Made by a program: the position numbers and the translations under genes. DNA of 64,000 bases from Rapana venosa. Its lineage: Eukaryota; Mollusca; Gastropoda; Neogastropoda; Muricidae. The notes below the pieces were generated by a model, which worked only from the letters and a program-made list of their open reading frames with translations, was not told where the DNA came from and did not search any database. The stretch is taken from NCBI GenBank assembly GCA_028751875.1, contig CM054140.1:48406673-48470672 (forward strand), given 5' to 3'. Below are positions 1-8,489 of this stretch, piece by piece (positions within the stretch are counted from its first letter, which is position 1; every line of letters starts with the position of its first letter).

Positions 1-61
1 ATGGCCTACTCTTACGAAAAGCGGAACAGGATTTAACGTGTGCGCAAGAGTGAGTGAGTGA

Positions 62-132
<71 letters not shown>

Positions 133-183
133 ATTCAACAACACAAGCATGATTCCAAACGATACCATCATTCTTACTGGCAG
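1..183. other. Upstream intron end: SINE fragment and (TG)n
   Basis: Positions 1-48 are a minus-strand fragment of the dispersed tRNA-SINE family 1 (same text as in the copies near 5770, 14465 and 39765). A GAGT/TG microsatellite follows at about 49-128, and then about 55 bp leads into the EGF exon. The open frame that runs across the TG tract is a repeat artefact. Confidence 0.75.
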
Positions 184-319
184 GACGCCCTGGGCCCCTG
201 TGCCACTGACCCCTGCAACGGCAAAGGATACTGCATCGAAACCAAGAACTCGGCAGACGACCTCGTGGCGATGTGCCTCTGTAACGAGGGCTGGACAGGG
301 TCCAGGTGTCAGAACCAAG
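184..319 (+). CDS. Exon 1: EGF-like domain
   Basis: The frame encodes one EGF-like module with six cysteines in the order C-x4-C-x5-C-x13-C-x-C-x8-C, ending in GWTGSRC, the classic EGF C-terminal signature. EGF modules are extracellular binding and spacer domains. The donor AAG|GTCAGA ends the exon at codon position 1 (phase 1), matching all later exons. The 5' border is less certain. The best acceptor is TACTGGCAG at 175-183, which would make the upstream intron phase 0; an alternative is ACAAG ending at 147, also phase 0. The open frame continues upstream through the TG repeat but is not believable coding sequence. No Asp/Asn calcium-binding signature is obvious. Confidence 0.78.
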
Positions 320-347
320 GTCAGAGACACTAAGCTCTAGCTCTCTG

Positions 348-445
<98 letters not shown>

Positions 446-763
446 TCTCTCTCTCTCCCTCTCTCTCTCTGTCTCTGTCTGTCTCTCTGTCTGTCTGCTC
501 TGTCTCTCTCTCCTCTCTCTCTCCCTCCCCTCTCGCACCTTGAGTGATTCAGTTCATTGCTATTTGACATTATTTTGTTTATTAATTCATTGATTTATTC
601 ATGTTTGTGTCACTTTATTCCCCCCATGAGGGCCTGGTGTAAAGAAGCCTCTGGCTTATCCAAGTACCCTCATTAAAATATTCGAGTTTGAGTTCTGTCT
701 GCCTGTATGTCTCTGTCTCTGTCTCTGTCTGTCTGTCTCTGTCTCTCTCTCTCTGTCTCTCTG

Positions 764-828
<65 letters not shown>

Positions 829-908
829 GTCTTTGATTTTTTTTTTCATTACGTTAAATGCATCATGTAATTTTCTTTTGGGGCAATGACAATAAATTGG
901 TCAAATCG

Positions 909-988
<80 letters not shown>

Positions 989-1905
989 TTTTCAATAAAA
1001 GAGAAGTAGTGTGAAAAAGGAAAAAGAAGAAATGCAGAAACACTTGCTATTTTGCTTTTGTCTATGATTGAAAGATAAAAACTCTGCTACGAAAAAAAGT
1101 CTTTAAAACATTCCTAATTCAGTTTTTTGTTCCCCCTTCCCAAACATTCACTGTTTTCATGTCCCTTTATATGTCTCTTTGGTTTTGAAATTAAAAAAAA
1201 CTGTTCTTAATCAAAAACTGTTCTATTTGTGTGTCTTTGAGAGAAGGAAGTAAATCGGTGATAGCAATATACAAAGTGAGAAACAGAAAATGTGAGAAGG
1301 AAAAAGAAAGAAAGCAAACACTCGAAGAAATGAAAAACCACCCTGAAAAATGAACTTATTCTATTATTCAGATGAAGCTTACATAAAACGAAGTTGTTTG
1401 ACAAGACTATAAATTCTTTATGGCTCTGACCCTATTTTAGTGACGTTAAGTCGAAATTCTGAGCATATGTATCCATTAAAATGACAACCGGCAACAATCT
1501 CAGTTTCAATAGCAACATCAACAGAATTTTGCGTTCTTCAGATTCTGCGGGTCTCCACTTCACAACAAATTAGACTCACACACTTCATAACAAATTAGAC
1601 TCACAAAGCTGTTGATCTGTTGGTCTTTTTTTTTTCTTTTTCTGATTCCACTTTTGTAGTCCTCTTCTTGCTGTTTCTGTCAAAGTGGAAAAGGCCTGCT
1701 CATCATTTTTGCGGTATATTTCCTTTTTTAAATTTCAAAAATATGGACTTTGATGCTAAATAACATAATCCTGTCCGTTTGTGGTATGAGAGACTATGCC
1801 TTTTTTTTTTCTCTTTTCCTTTTTCTTTTTGTGCAGTTGATTAAGAAAATTCATTGTCTCTGACGTATTTGAGTATGTGCTGTTCGTTGGATCTGGTGTG
1901 TTTAG
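320..1905 (+). other. Intron 1
   Basis: Begins with long CTGT/CT microsatellites (343-530, 694-826, 911-982). These are separated by AT-rich unique sequence and a short repeat tail near 625-690 (CCCTCATTAAAATATTCGAG). The stretch 1000-1900 is AT-rich and shows no recognisable gene. It ends at GTTTAG, 1900-1905. Confidence 0.7.
343..982 (+). repeat. CTGT/CT microsatellite cluster
   Basis: Three long pyrimidine tracts (343-530, 694-826, 911-982), each homopurine on the opposite strand. Confidence 0.9.
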
Positions 1906-2085
1906 CCCACACATTGGACTGGGGACCTTGGGAGGAATGGGGGCAATGCTCCGTGACCTGCGGCCGTGGATGGCGCATGCGCAGGCGGAAGTGCACGGAC
2001 CAGACAACAGGCCAATCAGTGAGCGCGTTGGAGTGCTACGGAGCGGATGTAGAGTATGGAGTGTGCGTCCTGCAGGACTGTCCAA
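1906..2085 (+). CDS. Exon 2: TSP1 repeat T1
   Basis: Encodes a TSP1 module of 60 codons, the longest in the window. It starts with WGPWEEWGQCSVTCG, containing the stacked Trp motif (C-mannosylation type WxxW) and a CxxTCxxG O-fucosylation consensus. An arginine-rich strand, RMRRRKC, follows. Six cysteines are present, the last in QDCP. The loop between cysteines 3 and 4 lacks the usual GPF-GG pattern and is longer, so T1 is divergent from the 165-bp set. The acceptor is GTTTAG and the donor CCAA|GTGAGT is strong; the intron is phase 1 on both sides. No N-glycosylation sequon is seen. The module probably lies just after the EGF domain in the protein. Confidence 0.88.
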
Positions 2086-2449
2086 GTGAGTCTTGTTCTC
2101 TCCGAGTATATAGTAAGGAGAAGCTTAAAATGTATTGAGGTTTCGTAATCAAAGACGGTCATCTATGCCATTGCTCAAAATGTTAAAAAAAGAGAGTTTT
2201 TGGTCCTTCAGAGTGAAATGAGAAAAATAGTCTAGCTGCTAAATAGATATTGCCTAGCCTAAAACTTTGTGTTTTGACAACTACAAAATAAGGTTCTTCC
2301 TCTTTATAATGTTTGTTGCTGCGTTATTTTTTGGTGTATTTTATAAAAAAAACACCCCATCCTCCCTCTGTATTTCACATCCCCAGTTTTTGTTCGTTTG
2401 TCAACACGAGTCACGATTACATGACACATTGTGGCACGGTCTGACACAG
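2086..2449 (+). other. Intron 2
   Basis: A 364-bp AT-rich intron, the shortest in the gene, with a T-rich stretch at 2290-2400 and acceptor ACACAG. No repeat family was recognised. Confidence 0.75.
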
Positions 2450-2617
2450 GGTGGGAAGAGTGGGGAGCGTGGGAGGCTTGCTCGGCCTCCAAGACGTGCG
2501 GTCCGGGCATCAAGCTGCGTCACCGTGTCTGCGGCAACGGGGGAGTTCCCGGCTTGGACCGGTACTGTCTGGGCTCCACCAACGAGAGCACTCCCTGCCA
2601 GGGCATTGACTGCAGAG
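2450..2617 (+). CDS. Exon 3: TSP1 repeat T2 (divergent)
   Basis: Encodes a divergent TSP1 module: WEEWGAWEAC, then CSASKTCGPG, RHRVC, DRYC, STPC and IDC, six cysteines in all. The spacing between the first two cysteines is two residues longer than in the CSVTC type, so the usual O-fucosylation consensus (C-x2-3-S/T-C) is not met. There is no Pro after the final cysteine. One N-glycosylation sequon (NES) is present. Acceptor is CACAG|GG and donor AGAG|GTGAGA, phase 1 on both sides, 168 bp. T2 and T4 share the CGPG form, suggesting that they derive from an older subtype than T5-T18. Confidence 0.85.
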
Positions 2618-4312
2618 GTGAGAGAAGGGCAGAACAGGACAGGTAGAATCTGCTTTACCTTCGTCTGATGGACAGCTAGCTCAGTGTCTGCGATGATGGA
2701 TGATATGTTGCATGTCCTCTAAAGTCGCCGTAGAGCGTCTTGTGGTCACTGGGATGGGGTCAGGCCGGGTACAGTCAAGCGCAATTATATTGTAGAGCGG
2801 TCCCCAACTTTAAACACGGTCCTTAAATCGAAAATATCCGCTGGGACGTTTATACAATCACAACAACAACAACAACAACAGCAACTAGGCTCATCCAAAA
2901 ATGCACTCGATGCATTCGGTATATAGGGATCTCTGTGAAAGCTGAAGTACACTCTGGATAAACTTAATGTGTATGGTGATTTTCGCCTTAGATGCTTGGC
3001 CATAATTATAGGAAGTCATACTTTGTCTTCAGAAGACAACCATTGTGTAGAAAGACATAGACTTGGTTAAGAAGTCATTACTATTTCCAGGATGAAATCG
3101 TTAAGGAAAAAAAAAAGTAAGATTTAGGATATCGATGAAGAGTACCTCTGTGTATTTTAGTCATGATGATCATTATTATCATCATTGTTATCATCATTGT
3201 CATCATCTTCGTCATCAACATTATTATTATTATTATTTATTATTATTGTTGTTGTTGTTGTTGTTGTTATCAGTTCTTGTTTTGGTTTGTTCTTGTATTA
3301 GGCCGTCTTTTTTTTCTTGCATTGTTTCAAGTTAACTGAATCACATTGATTTAGTTTCAATTGTTTCTGATGTCTGAAATGTCTCGGTCCACGAGCAAAC
3401 GAATGGTCCATTCTTGATATAAAAAGGACAATTTGTGTTTGCACCTTACCAGCCTTTCTTCTGCAGATGTGTACAACAAAAACTCGGGAACTGTTTTTCA
3501 AGCGTTGGCATAAGTTACAAGATTCGAGACACATATTGAAAGGGACAGTCCACTAGGTAGATGATGAGACAAAGTGATTGTTGGACAGCTTGACAGAGTG
3601 AACCTCAAGAAGTCTTGCCCAGGTCCGGACAGTGGCATACGACCACCATGTATAGAGGGTTGGTTGGGTTAGTGGCGAGCATAGGATAGGTTTGGAGAGG
3701 TGGTGGGTAAAATTCAGGCCATTTCAGGAAGAGTATTGCAAAGGCGCATCTCTATGACTTTGGCATGCTCATGACCAGTACACAACCAAGTCAAAGTCAG
3801 AATTCTTTGTTCCAGAAAAACCTTATTTGAGTACATGAAAATTGAACCAATGAATATACAAAGAGCGTGTACTTTTGTGTGGAGCCTATACCTACGCGTA
3901 TGCATGTTTTCTGAACCTTTCCTCAGACTTTGACTTGACTTTTGGGCCTTCAACTCTTGGAAGAGTCGTTGGGGGTACTGCACTGAAATTCAACAGACAC
4001 ACTACGTCGTGGGTAAGTTGAATGATTATATCGGAGTCCGTCCTTCTCAATGAAGTAGAGTGCAAGCTGAATGCGTTCGTGTCGGCCATGCCAGCGGCCA
4101 TATGTGGCCCAAGTCTTCTAAAAGAAACAAAAAATGGATGGAATTTTGATATGCACGCAATATGTTTCTGCGTGCGTTTGCGCAAGACACCTTTAGCTTA
4201 TAGTCTAATCCAGACACTTTTCCCCCCATGAACCTTAAGAGCAACAACAACAACATCATCAACAACAACAACAACAACAACAACAACATTAACGGCTCCG
4301 GTGATTCCCCAG
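2618..4312 (+). other. Intron 3
   Basis: Carries a dispersed repeat (about 2690-3005) whose tail is shared with 49800-49905, an ATT/TTG microsatellite at 3185-3270, and an AAC run at 4238-4290 that leads almost into the SRCR acceptor. The remainder is AT-rich unique sequence. A strong-looking acceptor at 3466 (CTTTCTTCTGCAG) opens only 15 codons before a stop and was not called. Confidence 0.65.
2690..3005 (+). repeat. Dispersed repeat with ACA tail
   Basis: A segment around 2795-2885 (CCTTAAATCGAAAATATCCG CTGGGAC followed by (ACA)n) matches 49835-49905 (CCCTAAATCGGATATTTCCA CTGGGAC then AACAACAAC). Probably a retroposon tail. Confidence 0.55.
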
Positions 4313-4471
4313 GTGCCATGCGGCTGGAGGGTGGGGTGGAGCACGGAGAGGGGGGGCTGGAGGTGTACAATGACGTGACGGGGGAGTGGGGCAGAGTGTG
4401 TGCCGATCAGATGACTCCCGGCATTGCCCACCTCGCCTGCACACAGATGGGCTTTCCTGGAGCACACGCAG
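4313..4471 (+). CDS. Exon 4: SRCR domain, N-terminal half
   Basis: Encodes the first half of a scavenger receptor cysteine-rich domain: MRLEGGVEHGEGGLEVYN, then GEWGRVCAD (family hallmark GEWGTVCDD) and ACTQMGFPGA (hallmark VVCRQLGF). It contributes two of the six cysteines. Acceptor CCCCAG|GT and donor CGCAG|GTATAG give phase 1 at both ends, 159 bp. SRCR group A domains are typically split over two exons with six cysteines, whereas group B domains have eight cysteines in one exon; this one fits group A. SRCR domains bind diverse polyanionic or protein ligands at the cell surface or in secretions. Confidence 0.9.
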
Positions 4472-4728
4472 GTATAGATTGCATTGGGCTGTAAGAGTGT
4501 CCGTGTGTGTGCGTGCGTTTTACTTGTTTTGTTTGAGGACGCCCCCCTTCCCCCCACCCTCCCCACCCCCTTTCTGGTTCATTCTCTCCCCCTCATCTTT
4601 TATTTTACACTTTCAAATCCAGCCTCAAGACTCTTATTTCCTTTCTCCACCTTACATCTGTCCCTACTTTTAATCAGCCTCTACCATCTTCATCACCTTG
4701 ATTTAGTGCGTTACTCTCTCTGTCTTTC

Positions 4729-4772
<44 letters not shown>

Positions 4773-4912
4773 CGTGCGTGCGTGCGTGCGTGCGAATTTA
4801 AAACCTATTAATCTTATTTGTGACGGGTGGCATGCGTGTTAATGATTTGATCGTAAGCGCTTTGATGTGTTTGCTTGACAAGATTCAGCGCTATAAAAAC
4901 TCCACATAAATT

Positions 4913-5089
4913 ATCCTTATTTCAATGTATTCCTGCGTCAATTCAAATGATCCTTATTTCAATGTATTCCTGCGTCAATTCAAGTTATCCTTATTTCAAT
5001 GTATTCCCGTGTCAATTCAAATGATTATTATTTCAAGGTATTCCTGTGTCAATTCAAATTATCCTTATTTCAATGTATTCCTGTGTCAA
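4913..5089 (+). repeat. 37-bp minisatellite
   Basis: Unit ATCCTTATTTCAATGTATTC plus CTGCGTCAATTCAAATG. About 4.5 copies with period exactly 37 bp. A SINE inserted into the last unit. Confidence 0.85.
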
Positions 5090-5388
5090 AAAGGGGACGG
5101 GATAGCTCAGTGGTCGGAGCACTCGCTTTCCCCAGCCAAGTTAAGCAGCGTCGAGCGTGGTTACCAGTTGGATGGGTGACCGTTTGCGCGCCTTGGCTTC
5201 AGTACAGTTCCCCCAGTTCACCCAGCTGTAAATGGGTACCTGCCCTCTTTAGGGTCAGGGAAGGTAAAGCAGCGAGGGAGAGGAGATGGGCGCCGCCCTC
5301 AATATGCTGGCCCCTAGAGAAGGGAGGTCTCTGACGCCTCGCTCCCCTACGACCTTATAGGTTATGGGACTCCTTTACCTTTACCTTT
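5090..5388 (+). mobile_element. tRNA/5S-rRNA hybrid SINE, complete, with TSDs
   Basis: Starts GGGGACGGGATAGCTCAGTGG, which holds a tRNA-type A box (TAGCTCAGTGGT). It continues with AAGTTAAGCAGCGTCGAGCG and GGTTACCAGTTGGATGGGTG, a clear match to the internal 5S rRNA segment (AAGCAGGGTCGGGC..GGTTAGTACTTGGATGGGAGACCG). The 3' end is a CCTTTA repeat. It is flanked by perfect 11-bp duplications TCCTGTGTCAA (5079-5089 and 5389-5399), proof of retrotransposition. It landed in a 37-bp minisatellite, 28 bp upstream of exon 5. Confidence 0.85.
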
Positions 5389-5416
5389 TCCTGTGTCAAC
5401 TCCATGGGTTTTCCAG

Positions 5417-5584
5417 TGGTGGCAGACGGCCGGTTCAGCAGAGGAGACAAGAGCCGCATGGCCCTGACGACCATTGCATGCAGTGGAGACGAACAGAGCC
5501 TTCTGCAGTGTCCGCACAACCTCTGGGCTCTCAACGGCACGTGCAGCACTGGCAGCAAGTTGGCCGGAGGCGTACAGTGCAACG
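5417..5584 (+). CDS. Exon 5: SRCR domain, C-terminal half
   Basis: Completes the SRCR domain. It encodes GRFSRGDKSRMALTTIACSG, then SLLQCPHNLW (hallmark SLLQCPH..WG), an NGTCS segment with an N-glycosylation sequon, and GVQCNG (hallmark GVxC). It supplies four cysteines, giving six in total with exon 4, the group A set. Acceptor GTTTTCCAG|TG and donor AACG|GTAAAG, phase 1 on both sides, 168 bp. The acceptor is preceded by a SINE-derived pyrimidine-rich tail (CCTTTACCTTTACCTTTT) plus the duplicated target site. Confidence 0.9.
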
Positions 5585-5660
5585 GTAAAGGATGATCGTC
5601 GTTGTTGTTCTGGAAAAGAAATAGGAGGCGTGGTGTGTGTGTGTGTGTTTATTTATTTAT

Positions 5661-5872
5661 TTTATTCTTTTATATCGAGGATAATGGCATAAGCACTTAT
5701 GTCCTTTTTTACATCCAGTCCCCGTGTGTATGCGGTTTTGTAAATTCTGTCATCTGTTTTCACCGGCACACAATGGCCTACTCTTACGAAAAGCGGAACA
5801 GGGTTTAACGCGCGCGCAAGATGTTCTGCGTGCGTCCGCACACGGGGCCTCGGTTTTTAGTCTCATCCGAAG
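5661..5872 (-). mobile_element. tRNA-SINE family 1, head-less, minus
   Basis: Holds the tail and body (TATATCGAGGATAATGGCAT to TCTCATCCGAAGG) but not the tRNA head. Confidence 0.8.
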
Positions 5873-6284
5873 GTGTGTGTGTGTGTGTTGCCCACTTGTT
5901 ATTGGGTAATTTTAGGCGCCTATTGATGAGGGACAAGCTCTTCAGACCTCTGATGGACCTTCCGCGTGCCACGGCATTTGTCAGGGCCTCTGGAATTATT
6001 GTCTGAGCGTTCGACGAGGAAGAAGGAACGGTCTGCTGATTTCTGTACAGATTACACAGCCATACTCTGTTAACTTCGTCCTTCAGTTCTCTTTCAGCTT
6101 CTCCTCTCTTTGTCTTTTTGCCTTGTTCTCTTTACAGTGTGTGCCCAGAACAATAATGTGCATCTACATATTTTTCCGGTTTTTTTCTTTCTTTTTTTCT
6201 TTCTCTCCTCCTCGTGCTTTAAATTAACCCCCGATCCGATAAGCTCACCCAGGTTGTTTCCACAGAGGTGAATTTCATCTTCAT

Positions 6285-6789
6285 GAGGGGATTGTAATGC
6301 GTTAATCTTCAGCAGGTGGTTGTAATATTTTAATCTTCGAGAGTTGATTGTAAATGTCGTAAGGTGATAGTAATGTTATCATCTTCAAGAGATGATGGTA
6401 ATATTTTCTTGTTGAGGAGTGGTTGTAATGTTATCATCTTCAAGAGATGATTGTAATAGTTTCTTTTTGAGGAGATGGTTGTAATTTTATCATCTTCAAG
6501 AGATGAATGTAATATTTTAATGTTGAAGAGGAGGTAGCAATTTTTATCATTTTCAAGAGATGAATGTGATATTTTCATGTTGAAGAGGTGGTTGTAATTT
6601 TATCATCTTCAAGAGATGATTGTAATAATTATTTTAATGGTGAAGAGGTGGTTGTAATTTTATCATCTTGAAGAGACGTTTGTAATATTTTTATGTTGAA
6701 GAGGTGGTTGTGACTTTTTCATCTCTTCAAAAGACAATTGTAATATTTTGATGATGAAGAGGTAGTTGTAATTTTATCGTCTTCAACAG
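6285..6789 (+). repeat. Roughly 56-bp minisatellite ending at a splice acceptor
   Basis: Units combine GTTGTAATTTTATCATCTTC with AAGAGATGATTGTAATATTT and a GTTGAAGAGGTG linker. About nine units, the last giving TTTTATCGTCTTCAACAG, the acceptor of exon 6. Confidence 0.85.
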
Positions 6790-6960
6790 TCAACGGTGCC
6801 TGGAGTCTTTGGAGTTCGTGGGGCGAGTGCTCGGTCACCTGCGAAAACGGAACACGCCAGCGAACGCGCACGTGCAACCACCCGCCTCAGAAACACGGTG
6901 GGCAAGCGTGTGAAGGGGAGACTGTGCAGTACAAGCCGTGCACTATGAAGATGTGTCCCA
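6790..6960 (+). CDS. Exon 6: TSP1 repeat T3
   Basis: Encodes VNGAWSLWSSWGECSVTC, then ENGTRQRTRTC, GGQAC, YKPC and MKMCP. This is a complete six-cysteine TSP1 module with three Trp, Arg strands and a CxxTCxxG fucosylation consensus in which the usual first Gly is Glu. One sequon (NGT) is present. Acceptor TTCAACAG|TC and donor CCCA|GTAAGT (perfect consensus) give 171 bp, phase 1-1. It is the first module after the SRCR domain and the first with the V-D/N-G start shared by most later modules. The acceptor lies inside the last unit of a minisatellite. Confidence 0.92.
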
Positions 6961-7194
6961 GTAAGTGTGTCTCTCCTGCCAGTGTGTGATAGTAATGTTT
7001 GCTCCGACATGTTTGGTTCGGGATGGAGTCGTTATGAATGAATGAATCTATGATTGATAAAACGTTTTTAAAAAGCTCCACACTTATAGGTGCGTTCACA
7101 GCGCTCTCGGAGAAGAAAACTTGAAAGGTGGTGGGGTGTGAATAGAGAAAATAGATACCAACACACGTACAGACCCACACAAGAAATACAGTAT

Positions 7195-7498
7195 ACTTGT
7201 CAACGCGCATACGCACAAGCATGCACGCACGCACGCACACACAAGCACACACACATACACACACGCACACACGCACGCATGCACGCGCGCGCGTGCACAC
7301 ACACACACACACACACACACAACACACACACCGTGCACGCACATGCAATCAATGCAAGTAGACGAGCCAGACTGAAGACATGACTGCGATTTGGTGGTGT
7401 TATCTAGTAGGCCTAGTTTAGATGTTTCAACTGTCAAATGAGGTATATAGATTCCAGGTTTATGTGTAATAACTGTAATTGCTTTGGTGTGTGTGTGT

Positions 7499-7535
<37 letters not shown>

Positions 7536-7546
7536 TGTGTGTGCGC

Positions 7547-7588
<42 letters not shown>

Positions 7589-7620
7589 GCGCGAGTATGT
7601 GCGCGAGTGAGTGTAGTTGT
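7195..7620 (+). repeat. CA/CG and TG/CG microsatellites
   Basis: Alternating purine-pyrimidine tracts at 7195-7335 and 7487-7620, complementary in type. Confidence 0.88.
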
Positions 7621-8489
7621 GTATTATATGCATTATTTAAGACGAAAATACTGTCATAAGTTTACAAATAGAAAGTGTCACACTGATGTTCAATACTGAC
7701 AAAATCTCATCCATGTAACTGATGCCTTATGGAAGAATGAGAAAAATTATCAAGATTAAAAATAAAGCGATTACTAGTTTTACATCTCTTATTGTGTTTT
7801 GAAATATAGAGAAGGCCAAGAGACGAGTTTTAAAAATTGAACTAGAGGAAAACCTTTTGTTTTTCCAGAAATGGACAAAGGTGTGCAATATCAAAGTACA
7901 TTATTATTCAAGTTGCAAACTGTTCTACCTACTAACAGAGAGAAAAACAACAAAGATTCAAGACAACAATTGAAACAGTTTTTCCTTAAAAAAAAGGGGG
8001 GGTCCCAAGTTGTGTTTTGGTTTACTCTGTGCACATATAAATATAGAAAAAAAATTACAAGCACAACTTCGCAACTCTTTCAAGCATAGAACAACTGTTT
8101 GATCTTGCACATACAACAAAAGGTTGAACACCCAAAATGACACAAAACCTGTGGACTGAAATATATCTTGTCGTTGCCAGTTAGCAGATGGGTAGTCACT
8201 GGAGTCAAGTCCAGTCAAGTCCAGTCAAGTAAAAAGGATTGAAGTTACGAACGTTTGTTTTCAGAGGAACGAAAGCCACGCATGCCTTTTTATTTGATTC
8301 ATACATTTGACTGATCAGTCAGAATGATGCTACTTCAGTTTTGTTATTCAGACGAATCAGCGGTGGTGCCAAGGTAGTTTGGTTGTGGTCATGAAGTTGA
8401 TATCGCACACACACACACATACAGAGTGTTTCTGCACCCTCTTTACAATGTCTGTTACCGACTTTAGGTAATTTTTCCCTGTCATTTCT

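Larger units (their letters stand above)
4472..5416 (+). other. Intron 4 (inside the SRCR domain)
   Basis: Contains pyrimidine-rich sequence, a TG/TGCG microsatellite (4733-4792), a repeat tail with GATTCAGCGCTATAAA (about 4805-4912), a 37-bp minisatellite (4913-5089) and a complete tRNA/5S hybrid SINE (5090-5388) with target-site duplications. The SINE ends only 28 bp before the next exon. Confidence 0.8.
5585..6789 (+). other. Intron 5
   Basis: Holds a minus-strand family-1 SINE (5661-5872), a short TG tract, AT-rich unique sequence (about 5930-6280), and a minisatellite (6285-6789) that runs directly into the T3 splice acceptor. Confidence 0.8.

Noticed and set aside
58..333. Open frame of 91 codons through the TG repeat into the EGF domain
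   Set aside because: The poly-Cys/Val part is a translated TG microsatellite; only the region after an acceptor at about 183 (or 147) is believable coding sequence.
3466..3515. Strong acceptor TTTCTTCTGCAG at 3466 and short open frame
   Set aside because: Only about 15 codons before TAA in phase 1, no cysteines or domain pattern; not supported as an exon.
5100..5185. 5S rRNA-like stretch as a true 5S gene
   Set aside because: Only the internal part matches 5S, it is preceded by a tRNA-like head and followed by a SINE body, and it has target-site duplications.
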